From positions 21,926 to 85,925 of the forward strand of contig NZ_JNZA01000029.1 in the NCBI RefSeq assembly GCF_000717345.1: 64,000 bases of DNA. Reading direction: 5' to 3'. The notes under the pieces were generated by a model. It saw nothing but the letters and a program-made list of their open reading frames with translations. It was not told the DNA's origin and did no database searches. The stretch's first letter is position 1, and every line of letters begins with the position of its first letter. Below are positions 43,549 to 50,313 of the stretch, one piece after another. The stretch is from Streptomyces lydicus. GTDB taxonomy: Bacteria > Actinomycetota > Actinomycetes > Streptomycetales > Streptomycetaceae. The position numbers and the translations under genes were made by a program.

Positions 43549-44009
43549 GCACTCCCCCTCCCCTGCCGCTGTTCCGGCAGACCGTCCGCGACGAGTGGAT
43601 CGACTACAACGGCCACCTCAGCGAGGGCTACTACGTCCTGCTCTTCGGCTTCGCGACCGATGCGCTGATGGACGAGGCCGGCCTCGACGCCGGCTACCGC
43701 GAGGCGTCCGGCTGCTCCCTCTACACGGTCGAGGCCCACGTCCGCTACCTCCGCGAGGTCGCCCGCGGCAGCGACCTCACCGTCCGCACGGCCGTACTGG
43801 GCGCCGACGGCAAGAAGCTCCGGCTGCTGCACGAGATGTTCGTGGGCGAGCCGTCCGGCGAACCGGTGGCGACGGAGGAGCTGTTCCTGCTGCACGTCGA
43901 CCAGTCGGCGGGACGGTCGGCCCCCCTGCCGGCGGCCGCCCACGAGCGGCTCACCGCGCTGCTCGCGCCGGCCCCGGAGTGGGCGGGGCGGGGCATCCGG
44001 GAGGTGTGA
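43545..44009 (+). CDS. cdhB: Hotdog-fold thioesterase, probable betainyl-CoA thioesterase
   Basis: A 154-residue hotdog protein with the acyl-CoA thioesterase active-site pattern 'VRDEWIDYNGHLSEGYYVLLFGFATD' (about 14-39) and 'SLYTVEAHVRYLREVARGSDLTVRTAVLG'. It is the last gene of the cluster and overlaps cdhA by four bases. In the carnitine pathway it would release glycine betaine, an osmoprotectant, from betainyl-CoA. The assignment rests on gene order and family; other short acyl-CoA substrates are possible. Confidence 0.82.
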   Translation: MSTPPPLPLFRQTVRDEWIDYNGHLSEGYYVLLFGFATDALMDEAGLDAGYREASGCSLYTVEAHVRYLREVARGSDLTVRTAVLGADGKKLRLLHEMFVGEPSGEPVATEELFLLHVDQSAGRSAPLPAAAHERLTALLAPAPEWAGRGIREV

Positions 44010-44018
44010 CCGCCCTCC

Positions 44019-44055
44019 GGGGCTCCGGTGGGCCGGGAGGCGTGGCCGGAGCCCC
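44019..44055 (+). terminator. Terminator hairpin of the carnitine operon
   Basis: GGGGCTCCGG at 44019-44028 pairs perfectly with CCGGAGCCCC at 44046-44055 around 17 bases, starting ten bases after the thioesterase stop codon. Confidence 0.65.
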
Positions 44056-44178
44056 TCGGGTGGGACGCCGGAAGCGGAATAGCAGCGGCCGGGGAACCGC
44101 TGACACAGGACAGCTGGCTCCGTACGCGTGACACCGAACCGCCCGTCCGACACCGCCCACCGGGGAGAGAGCACCGAC

Positions 44179-44511
44179 ATGAACGCCGCCCGAGGTCACC
44201 ACATCGAGATCAAGCAGGGCACCGACCGCATCCGGGTCCACCACGACGGCGTGCCGCTGGCCGACAGCCGGCGGCCGCTGCTGCTCTTCGAGACCGGCTG
44301 TCCGGTCCGCTACTACCTGCCGCCCGAGGACGTCCGCACCGACCTCCTCGCCTCGTCCGACACCCACACCGTCTGCCCCTTCAAGGGCACCGCCTCCTAC
44401 TGGTCGCTCCCCGACGGTCCCAAGGACATCGCCTGGGCCTACCCGGAGCCGCACGCCGAGGTGGCGCAGATCAAGGATCATTTCTGCTTCTACGACGTGG
44501 AGCTGGACTGA
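44179..44511 (+). CDS. DUF427 domain-containing protein
   Basis: The 110-residue protein has the DUF427 pattern: 'V..DGVPLADSRRPLLLFETGCPVRYYLPPEDVR', 'T.CPFKGTASYWSL' and 'AWAYPEPHAEVAQIKDHFCFYD'. Its function is not established; the fold is a small beta structure with conserved Arg, Tyr and His. The ATG at 44179 follows GGGGAGAGA. It is flanked by terminator hairpins on both sides and is probably transcribed alone. Confidence 0.87.
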   Translation: MNAARGHHIEIKQGTDRIRVHHDGVPLADSRRPLLLFETGCPVRYYLPPEDVRTDLLASSDTHTVCPFKGTASYWSLPDGPKDIAWAYPEPHAEVAQIKDHFCFYDVELD

Positions 44512-44527
44512 CCGCCGACCGCACGGC

Positions 44528-44553
44528 CCCTGGGGGCGCACCCGCCCCCAGGG
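44528..44553 (+). terminator. Terminator hairpin after the DUF427 gene
   Basis: CCCTGGGGGCG at 44528-44538 pairs perfectly with CGCCCCCAGGG at 44543-44553 around a four-base loop, 17 bases after the stop codon. It ends 15 bases before the start of the DUF309 gene. Confidence 0.7.
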
Positions 44554-44567
44554 CGCACAATCGAAGC

Positions 44568-45236
44568 GTGAACAACGCGCAGCGAGCCCACGACGAACCC
44601 GGCCGGCCCCTGGCACGCGAGGAGGGCGGTGACCCGGCCTGCTGGCTGGACCAGGTCTGCGACGCCTGCGGACGGATCCGCGAGCGGCCCGGCAGCGAGG
44701 TCTGCGAGCACTGCGGAGCGGTGGCGGGCGAGAGCGCCCCCGCCCGCCGCCGGGACCGCGACGAGCAGGGACGGGCCCGCAACGCCCGCCCGCGCGACGG
44801 GCTCGGCCGCCCGCTGCCGTACGGCGCCCCAGGCGTCGCCCGGCAGCCCGAGGGCGTGCCCCGCACGCCCGCGGAGTCGCTGACCGAGGCGCAGCGGCTG
44901 CTCGACGCCGGGATGCCGTTCCACGCCCATGAGGTCCTGGAGGACGCCTGGAAGACGGCGCCGGAGACGGAGCGCGAGCTGTGGCGGGGACTCGCCCAGC
45001 TCGCGGTGGGCCTCACCCATGCGGCACGGGGCAATGCCGTAGGGGGAGCGACGCTGCTCGACCGGGGCGCGGTGGCCGTCGAGGCGTACGCGGACGCCGC
45101 CCCGCACGGGATCGACATCGCCGGGCTGCTGGTCTGGGCCCGGGAGCTGAGCGGCCGCCTGACCGGCCCGGAGGCCGCGGCGGCGCCCGTGGCGGCGGCG
45201 GACACCGCGCCCCGGCTCCGGACCGCCGCCGACTAG
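44568..45236 (+). CDS. DUF309 domain protein with N-terminal zinc ribbon
   Basis: The 222-residue protein starts at GTG 44568. Residues 30-50 carry 'VCDACGRIRERPGSEVCEHCGA', a CxxC...CxxC zinc-ribbon-like knuckle. Residues about 105-190 form a DUF309 domain ('EAQRLLDAGMPFHAHEVLEDAWKTAPETERELWRGLAQLAVGLTHAARGN'). No function is established for DUF309. Its TAG stop (45234-45236) lies exactly at the left junction of the IS630 element: TA belongs to the target site and G is the first base of the element. The right flank also begins with G after TA, so the uninterrupted gene had the same stop. Confidence 0.82.
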   Translation: MNNAQRAHDEPGRPLAREEGGDPACWLDQVCDACGRIRERPGSEVCEHCGAVAGESAPARRRDRDEQGRARNARPRDGLGRPLPYGAPGVARQPEGVPRTPAESLTEAQRLLDAGMPFHAHEVLEDAWKTAPETERELWRGLAQLAVGLTHAARGNAVGGATLLDRGAVAVEAYADAAPHGIDIAGLLVWARELSGRLTGPEAAAAPVAAADTAPRLRTAAD

Positions 45237-45263
45237 TGCCGCATCAGGCAACGTTCGCCCTGT
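45236..45263 (+). repeat. Left terminal inverted repeat of the IS630 element
   Basis: The first 28 bases of the element begin GTGCCGCATCAGG. They match the complement of the right end at 22 of 28 positions and include the last codons and stop of the transposase gene. Confidence 0.8.
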
Positions 45264-46383
45264 TCACGACCTCGCGGAGCCGTTCGTCGGTGGCGTGCTT
45301 GTTCCGCCAGATGATGTAGCGGCGGATCATGCTTCCCTGCTTTTTGTGGCTGGTGTGGTCGGTGCCGTCCAGGGTGAAGTAGCGCAGGGCGGTGAACTGG
45401 GCCTCGATGCGGTTCAGCCAGGAGCGGTTGGTCGGGGTATAGGCGAACTCAACGTTGTTGGCCTCGGCCCAGTCGCCGACCCGGGTGTCCTTCTTCGTGG
45501 TCAGGTGCGGGGAGAAGTTGTCGAGCACGATGGCGATGCGGGTCGTCGGCGGGTAGAGGCTGCGCAGGTAGCGGCAGAACTCCAAGAACCTCGTCCGGGT
45601 CTTCTTCGGCTTGATGTGGCCGTAGAGCTTGTCCCGGGCCAGGTCGTAGGCGGCGAACAGGTGCCGGACCCCGTGCGGGCGGGTGTAGGTCGCTCGCCTG
45701 CGGGGCCTCGGTTCCCGGTCGGGGTCCTGGTGCTTCCCTCCACGCTCGGCCCATTGCCTCCCGGGGTGGGGCTGGAGGTTGAGCGGACCGAACTCGTCCA
45801 GGCATAAGACGACTTCAGGATCACCCACCTCGGGTACGGCCTCACCGTCGGCAATCGCGTAGAGGTGCTCGACGCGGGCCTTCTTGGCTGCATAGTCCGG
45901 GTCGCGGGAGGTCTTCCAGGTCTTCACGCGTTGAAACGAGACGCACTCCTCGCGGAGCAGGACCCGAAGGCCCTCGTGGCTGATGTCGTCGACCACCCCC
46001 TCGGCGACCAGGAAGGCAGCCGGCTTGGCCAGACTCCAGGTCGAGAACGGCAGGCCGTGCTCGACCGGCCTGGACCTGGCGATTTTCTTGATCTCCCGGC
46101 GTTCCGGGAGAGTGAAGGTCTTGGGCCGGCCGCCCTTGTACTTCGGGTAGAGCGCCCCGAAGCCGTCGGCATTGATGTTGTGGAGCACGTCCCGGACCCG
46201 GTCCACGCTGGTGAACGCCACCTCGGCGATCTTCGCCACGGGCCGGCCCTGCGCGGACAACAGCACCATCTGGGCCCGCCGCCAAGTCACCACCGACCCG
46301 GTGCCTCTCCGGACGATCCGCAGCAGTCGCCGTCCCTCGTCGTCCTCGATCTCGCGAACGCGTACTCGCTCTGCCACCCGCAC
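45244..46383 (-). CDS. IS630-family transposase
   Basis: A 379-residue transposase with an N-terminal HTH region ('RRAQMVLLSAQGRPVAKIAEVAFTSVDRVRDVLHNINADG', about 36-75), the linker 'YKGGRPKTFTLPERREIKKIA', and an RNase-H-like DDE domain: Asp196 in 'LCLDEFGPL', Asp288 in 'IVLDNFSPHL' and Glu327 in 'NRIEAQF'. All three acids and the full length are present, so the enzyme could be active. Leu195-region codons include a TTA at 45807-45805, rare in Streptomyces and dependent on the BldA tRNA. GTG 46383 is the start. Confidence 0.93.
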   Translation of the reverse strand: MRVAERVRVREIEDDEGRRLLRIVRRGTGSVVTWRRAQMVLLSAQGRPVAKIAEVAFTSVDRVRDVLHNINADGFGALYPKYKGGRPKTFTLPERREIKKIARSRPVEHGLPFSTWSLAKPAAFLVAEGVVDDISHEGLRVLLREECVSFQRVKTWKTSRDPDYAAKKARVEHLYAIADGEAVPEVGDPEVVLCLDEFGPLNLQPHPGRQWAERGGKHQDPDREPRPRRRATYTRPHGVRHLFAAYDLARDKLYGHIKPKKTRTRFLEFCRYLRSLYPPTTRIAIVLDNFSPHLTTKKDTRVGDWAEANNVEFAYTPTNRSWLNRIEAQFTALRYFTLDGTDHTSHKKQGSMIRRYIIWRNKHATDERLREVVNRANVA

Positions 46384-46469
46384 AGCCTGGCAACACCATG
46401 CTGGCCGGACCAGCGCCCAGATGGCACGTCACACCACGACAGAGGCTTCCAAGTGGGGCGTTGCCCACC

Positions 46470-46500
46470 TTGACAGCATCATATTGCTTATCGATAGCAT
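46470..46500 (+). promoter_or_regulatory. Promoter and palindrome of the passenger genes
   Basis: A consensus TTGACA -35 box lies at 46470-46475. The likely -10 region is within GATAGCAT at 46493-46500. The palindrome TATCGATA (46489-46496) overlaps this -10 region and could be the operator of the XRE protein encoded downstream. The 157 bases between transposase and DUF2975 starts are clearly more AT-rich than the surrounding chromosome. Confidence 0.5.
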
Positions 46501-46540
46501 CGAATAACGATATGACGCCGCCTGAGTGGGAGGGATTCAC

Positions 46541-47155
46541 GTGCTCGACGCATCGACCTGGTGGTCGCGGGTCAACAATCATGTGCTGGAGTCGGCGCTG
46601 GGACTGGCGTTGCTGCTGGTGGGCCTGTTCAAGGTCTTACTGCCGGTCCTCGGGGTTGTCGGCCCGCTCGCGCTCGCGAGCACCACCCGCACGGTCGGCA
46701 TTGACGCCGACGTGCCCCTACCCGACACGACGGCTTCCGGGGCGGTGACACTGCGGGCGGCCGGCCGGGCCGAGCTGGTCTTCCACAGCCCGGGCTTCGG
46801 GGATCGGCTGCTGCTGATCCTGCCCGGTCTGGTCGGCGCGGTCCTGCTGCTCGTGATCTTCGATGTCCTCATCCGCCTGGCCCGCACCTTTCACGCAGGG
46901 GACTTCTTCGTCCCGAGGAACGCGCGCCGCCTGCTCGTCGTCTCCGGGCTGGTTTTCCTGATCGGCACGCTCCCCCCTGCTCTGGACGTTCTGACCACGC
47001 ATCTCCTGGTCGACGGCACGCCGGTGGGGCAGGTCGTCCACACCCCTTACTCCCTCGACATGGTGGCGGTGTTCGGGGCCTTGCTGACCGCAGCGGCGGC
47101 TGCAGCGTTCCGTCAGGGTGCGCGTCTGCGCGAGGACGTAGAGGGCTTGGTCTGA
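46541..47155 (+). CDS. DUF2975 membrane protein, passenger gene of the IS element
   Basis: The 204-residue protein has about four membrane helices ('ALGLALLLVGLFKVLLPVLGVVGPLAL', 'LLLILPGLVGAVLLLVIFDVLIRLA', 'LLVVSGLVFLIGTLPPALDVL', 'MVAVFGALLTAAAAAAF') and the DUF2975 motif 'ARTFHAGDFFVPRNARRL' before the third helix. DUF2975 proteins of unknown function are commonly paired with a small XRE regulator, as here. GTG 46541 has GGGAGGG six bases upstream. Codon 33 is TTA (46637-46639), so translation should need the BldA tRNA. The stop overlaps the next start (TGATG). Confidence 0.82.
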   Translation: MLDASTWWSRVNNHVLESALGLALLLVGLFKVLLPVLGVVGPLALASTTRTVGIDADVPLPDTTASGAVTLRAAGRAELVFHSPGFGDRLLLILPGLVGAVLLLVIFDVLIRLARTFHAGDFFVPRNARRLLVVSGLVFLIGTLPPALDVLTTHLLVDGTPVGQVVHTPYSLDMVAVFGALLTAAAAAAFRQGARLREDVEGLV

Positions 47156-47379
47156 TGCCGCCGGAGGACCCGCACGAGATCCGCTGTCACCTTGACCGGC
47201 TTCTGGCCGACCGCAGCATGACCCTGGCTGAGCTCGCCGATCGCGTCGGAGTGACGGTTGCGAACCTGTCGATCCTGAAGAACGACCGTGCCAAGGCGAT
47301 CCGCTTCAGCACTTTGAGCGCGATCTGCCGCGAGCTCCACTGCCAACCCGCAGACGTCCTCACATTCGGCACCCAGTGA
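47155..47379 (+). CDS. Small XRE family regulator (YozG-like), passenger gene
   Basis: A 74-residue protein consisting of a single Cro/C1-type HTH: 'IRCHLDRLLADRSMTLAELADRVGVTVANLSILKNDRAKAIRFSTLSAICRELHCQPADVL'. This is the YozG-type HTH usually encoded with DUF2975 proteins. The ATG shares a base with the DUF2975 stop, so the two are co-translated. The gene ends 52 bases before the right end of the element. It may autoregulate the pair through the TATCGATA palindrome. Confidence 0.87.
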   Translation: MPPEDPHEIRCHLDRLLADRSMTLAELADRVGVTVANLSILKNDRAKAIRFSTLSAICRELHCQPADVLTFGTQ

Positions 47380-47403
47380 GGACAAGCGGCGCGTCACGAA
47401 GCG

Positions 47404-47431
47404 ACAGGGCAAAGGCTCTCTGACGCGGCAC
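47404..47431 (-). repeat. Right terminal inverted repeat of the IS630 element
   Basis: Read on the minus strand this begins GTGCCGCGTCAGAGAG and ends in TTTGCCCTGT, matching the left end at 22 of 28 positions. The TA at 47432-47433 is the target duplication. Confidence 0.8.
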
Positions 47432-47442
47432 TAGGCCGCACC

Positions 47443-47481
47443 TTGGATCATGCCGGGCGTCGCGGGCCCGGCACGATCCAA
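47443..47481. terminator. Long terminator hairpin, separated from its gene by the IS element
   Basis: Sixteen bases at 47443-47458 (TTGGATCATGCCGGGC) pair with 47466-47481 with a single mismatch around a seven-base loop. In the uninterrupted chromosome this began ten bases after the DUF309 stop codon, so it was the terminator of that gene; the IS element now lies between. Confidence 0.7.
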
Positions 47482-47510
47482 AGACCCGGCCAGGCCGAAA
47501 GTCACCCGTC

Positions 47511-47536
47511 GGACGAGCCGGCTAGCCGGCTCGTCC
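47511..47536. terminator. 26-base perfect palindrome over the carboxypeptidase stop codon
   Basis: The 26 bases from 47511 to 47536 equal their own reverse complement. The centre CTAG contains the TAG stop of the carboxypeptidase gene (47524-47522). It probably forms part of that gene's terminator. Confidence 0.55.
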
Positions 47537-48685
47537 CCTCCCGCCGTCGTGACGGGACCGCCGCCACCGGGCGAGCAGGGCGCCCAGCGCCAGGACCGCG
47601 GCCCCGGCGCCGCCCGCCCCGAGGACGAGGGCGGGGCGGGACGGAGCACCGTCGCCGGCCTCCGGCCCGGTGGCCCGGGCGGCCACGGGGCGGGCCGGGC
47701 CGCCCAGGTAGGCGGCGCGCACGGCGTGCAGGGTGCCCACCGGCTGGCTGCTGCCGGCCGTGCCGAAGCCCCAGTCCAGCAGCGCCGCCGCCTCCTTGTA
47801 GACCGCGTTGGCCGCGTTCGACTGCGGGTTGAGGACGGTGACCAGCAGCGTACGGCCGTTCCGGCGGGCGGCCGCGATCAGCGTGTTGCCGGCCTTGGTG
47901 GTGTAGCCGTTCTTGACGCCGATGATGCCGGGGTAGCGGGCCAGCCCGTGCGAGCCCGCCAGCAGGCGGTTGGTGTTCTCGATCCGGGTGGGCCCGGCGG
48001 CGCCGGGGAACGTGGCGCGGGTGGTGCCGCAGTAGCGGGCGAACTCCTCATTGGCGAGCCCGGCCCGGGCGAACACGGTCAGGTCGTAGGCGGAGGACAC
48101 CTGGCCTGGCGCGTCATAACCGTCGGGGGACTTCACGGTGGTGTCGCGGGCGCCGAGCTTGTGGGCGGTCTGCTGCATCTCGCGGGCGGTGGCCTGCCAG
48201 CCGCCGTTCATCGCCGCCAGCACGTGCACCGCGTCGTTGCCGGAGCGAAGGAAGACCCCGCGCCAGAGGTCGGCGACGGTGTAGCGGCGGCCCTGCTGGA
48301 TGCCGACGACGCTGCTGCCGGCCCCGATGCCCGCGAGGTCCGCGGAGCTGACCTGCCGGATCGCGCCCGCCGAGAACTTCGGCAGGACGGTGACCGCGAA
48401 CAGCGTCTTGAGGGTGCTGGCCGGGGCGAGCTTGCGGTGCGGGTTCCTGGCCGCGAGCACGCTGCCGGTCTCCGCGTCGGCCACCATCCAGGACAGCGCG
48501 GAGAGCCCGCCGGGCAGCGACGGTATGCCGGGAGCTGCGACGTCCCGGGTTCCGGCGGCGGCCACGGCGGGCTGACGGGCCGTTCGCCCGTTCGCGGCGG
48601 CCGGTATGGAGGTCAGCGACACCCCCATGACGGCGATCAGGGCCGTCGCGGCCGCCTTCTTGGACACACGTGCCTGAGATGCCAT
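47522..48685 (-). CDS. D-alanyl-D-alanine carboxypeptidase (penicillin-binding protein, S11 family)
   Basis: The 387-residue protein has an N-terminal signal peptide (1-31), a serine peptidase domain with S90-T-L-K93, S148-G-N150 and K258-N-G260, and a C-terminal hydrophobic helix followed by Arg/His-rich residues (about 350-380) that anchors it in the membrane. It trims the terminal D-Ala of peptidoglycan pentapeptides outside the cell and binds beta-lactams. The third motif is KNG rather than the textbook KTG, within 'GVKNGYTTKAGNTLIA'. ATG 48685 starts the signal peptide. Confidence 0.9.
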   Translation of the reverse strand: MASQARVSKKAAATALIAVMGVSLTSIPAAANGRTARQPAVAAAGTRDVAAPGIPSLPGGLSALSWMVADAETGSVLAARNPHRKLAPASTLKTLFAVTVLPKFSAGAIRQVSSADLAGIGAGSSVVGIQQGRRYTVADLWRGVFLRSGNDAVHVLAAMNGGWQATAREMQQTAHKLGARDTTVKSPDGYDAPGQVSSAYDLTVFARAGLANEEFARYCGTTRATFPGAAGPTRIENTNRLLAGSHGLARYPGIIGVKNGYTTKAGNTLIAAARRNGRTLLVTVLNPQSNAANAVYKEAAALLDWGFGTAGSSQPVGTLHAVRAAYLGGPARPVAARATGPEAGDGAPSRPALVLGAGGAGAAVLALGALLARWRRSRHDGGRGRAG

Positions 48686-48848
48686 GCCGTCACGCTAAGG
48701 AGAGCGGCCCCCGCGCGCAGCGCAGTTGGGCCATCCGGGCCACGGCGGCGCGTCGTGCCCGGCGCGTCATGCTCCGCGTGTCGCCGCGGCGCGCCGTGAT
48801 CGAGGGCACCACCGCGGCGTGTCGCGTCTGCAACGACTGCAAAGAAAG

Positions 48849-48886
48849 GCCCGTCCGGTGCGACGGGGGATGCACACCGGACGGGC
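48849..48886 (-). terminator. Intrinsic terminator of the P450 gene
   Basis: GCCCGTCCGGTG at 48849-48860 pairs perfectly with CACCGGACGGGC at 48875-48886. Read on the minus strand the stem is followed by CTTTCTTT, a T-rich tract rare in this genome. It lies 62 bases after the P450 stop codon. The rest of 48686-48947 holds the carboxypeptidase promoter and no gene. Confidence 0.75.
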
Positions 48887-48947
48887 TCAGGAACCTTTCT
48901 ACCGCATGAGCGAACAGTTACGCCTCAAAAATTTGTTCGTTTGTCGA

Positions 48948-50156
48948 TTACCAAGCGACGGGGAGCGAAATCAGGCCACGTGCACGCAGTGCCCGGCGGT
49001 GCCGCAACTCGTCCCGCGGAACGGCCAGTCGCAGCCCCGGGAAGCGGTCGAGGAGCGCCTCCAGTGCGGTGACCGCCTCCATGCGCGCCAGCGGGGCACC
49101 GAGGCAGCGGTGGATGCCGTGCCCCAGGGCGAGATGACCGGAGAGCTCCCGGCCGCGGTCCAGCGTGTCGGGGTCCGGGAAGCGGGCGGCGTCACGGTTC
49201 GCGGACGCGATCGACAGCAGCACGCTCTCCCCCGCCGGGATCCGTACGCCCCCGATCTCCACGTCCTCCGTGGGGAAGCGGCGGATCGCCAGCGGCGAGG
49301 GACCGTCGTAGCGGAGGAACTCCTCGACCGCGGCCGGCAGTTCGGCCGGATTGTGCCGCAACGCTCGGAGCTGGTCCGGGTGGTCGAGCAGGGTGAGCAC
49401 GGCGTTGCCGATGAGGTGGACGGTGTTCTCGTATCCGGCGAAGAGGATGAGGAACGCGAGGGAGGTCAGCTCGTCCTCGGTCAGCCGGTCGCCGTCCGCG
49501 TCGCGCACCGCGATCAGGTCCGAGAGCAGATCGTCGGCCGGCTCCGCGCGCTTGGCCGCGATCAGCCCGGTGTAGAACTCCAGCATCGCCCCGACCGCCT
49601 GCTTCATCAGCTCCGGCCGCGCCGGATCCGGCGTGATCAGCGCGTCCGACCAGGCCAGGAAGTCGCGGCGGTCATGGTGCGGGATGCCGAGCAGATCGCA
49701 GATCACGGTGATCGGCAGCGGCCCCGCGTAGTCCGCGATCAGGTCGGCGCTGCCGTGCCGCGCCATGGCGTCCAGCAGCTCGTCGGCGACCCGCCGTACG
49801 GGCTCGCGCAGCGCCTCCACCCGCCCCGGGGTGAACGCCTTGACCACCAGGCGGCGGACGCGGGTGTGGTCCGGCGGGTCCATGTTGAGCAGGTTGGCGT
49901 CCAGGGCCGGCGGGAGCGCGAAGCCGCGGTAGCCACCGGGTGTGGCGTTCCGCTTGTCCAGGGAGAACCGGGGGTCGGCGAGCGCGCTGCGGACGTCGTC
50001 GTAGCGGGTGACCAGCCAGGCGGGGTTCCCGTCGGTGCCGTTGATCCGGTGCACCGGGCCGGCCTCGCGCAGCGCGGCGTACGCGGGGTACGGATCGTCG
50101 AGCAGGGGGGTGAGATCGATGGGGGCGTCGGGGCCGGTCTCGGCGGTGTTCTGCAT
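48948..50156 (-). CDS. Cytochrome P450
   Basis: A 402-residue class I bacterial P450 with the I-helix motif 'LFAGYENTVHLIG' (239-250), the ExxR pair Glu279-Arg282 ('EEFLRYDGPSPL'), the 'RFPDPDTLDRGR' meander and the heme loop 'LALGHGIHRCLGAPLARME', where Cys351 binds the iron. The usual acid-alcohol pair of the I-helix (AGxET) reads ENT, so the proton relay may differ. It monooxygenates an unknown small molecule and needs a ferredoxin, but no ferredoxin or reductase gene is adjacent. ATG 50156 gives the normal length. Confidence 0.93.
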   Translation of the reverse strand: MQNTAETGPDAPIDLTPLLDDPYPAYAALREAGPVHRINGTDGNPAWLVTRYDDVRSALADPRFSLDKRNATPGGYRGFALPPALDANLLNMDPPDHTRVRRLVVKAFTPGRVEALREPVRRVADELLDAMARHGSADLIADYAGPLPITVICDLLGIPHHDRRDFLAWSDALITPDPARPELMKQAVGAMLEFYTGLIAAKRAEPADDLLSDLIAVRDADGDRLTEDELTSLAFLILFAGYENTVHLIGNAVLTLLDHPDQLRALRHNPAELPAAVEEFLRYDGPSPLAIRRFPTEDVEIGGVRIPAGESVLLSIASANRDAARFPDPDTLDRGRELSGHLALGHGIHRCLGAPLARMEAVTALEALLDRFPGLRLAVPRDELRHRRALRARGLISLPVAW

Positions 50157-50223
50157 GATCCCGACTGTAGGACGCGGGCGCCCGGCCCCCGTCCGTCGTG
50201 CGCCATCCGGCACCACCGGCGAG

Positions 50224-50255
50224 GGCGGCGTCGGTCCGCGCGGACCGACGCCGCC
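50224..50255 (-). terminator. 32-base perfect palindrome, terminator of the membrane-protein operon
   Basis: Bases 50224-50239 and 50240-50255 are exact reverse complements (outer arm GGCGGCGTCGG). It lies 59 bases after the stop of the MAB_1171c-like gene and before the P450 gene on the same strand. Confidence 0.65.
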
Positions 50256-50313
50256 TCCGTCGTGCCGGGCGGCCCGGACCCCCGTGCCGGGCCACCCCGT
50301 CTGTGGTTGCTCC

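Larger units (their letters stand above)
45236..47431. mobile_element. IS630-family element carrying passenger genes
   Basis: The element is bounded by imperfect inverted repeats of 28 bases: 45236-45263 and the complement of 47404-47431 agree at 22 of 28 positions, both outer ends reading GTGCCGC. It is flanked by TA dinucleotides (45234-45235 and 47432-47433), the target duplication expected for IS630/Tc1-type elements. Inside are an intact transposase gene on the minus strand and, beyond it on the plus strand, a DUF2975 gene and an XRE regulator gene. Plain IS630 elements are about 1.1-1.2 kb, so about 1 kb is cargo. No second copy of the right repeat is seen just upstream of the transposase. 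Confidence 0.85.

Noticed and set aside
46384..46470. Right end of a short, ordinary IS630 copy just upstream of the transposase
   Set aside because: No sequence here matches the left terminal repeat. The only matching repeat, with a TA flank, is at 47404-47431.
47522..48685. Inactive penicillin-binding protein because KTG is replaced by KNG
   Set aside because: SxxK and SGN motifs are intact, and as I remember, the 'GVKNGYTTKAG' form is common in actinobacterial D-Ala-D-Ala carboxypeptidases, so there is no reason to call it inactive.
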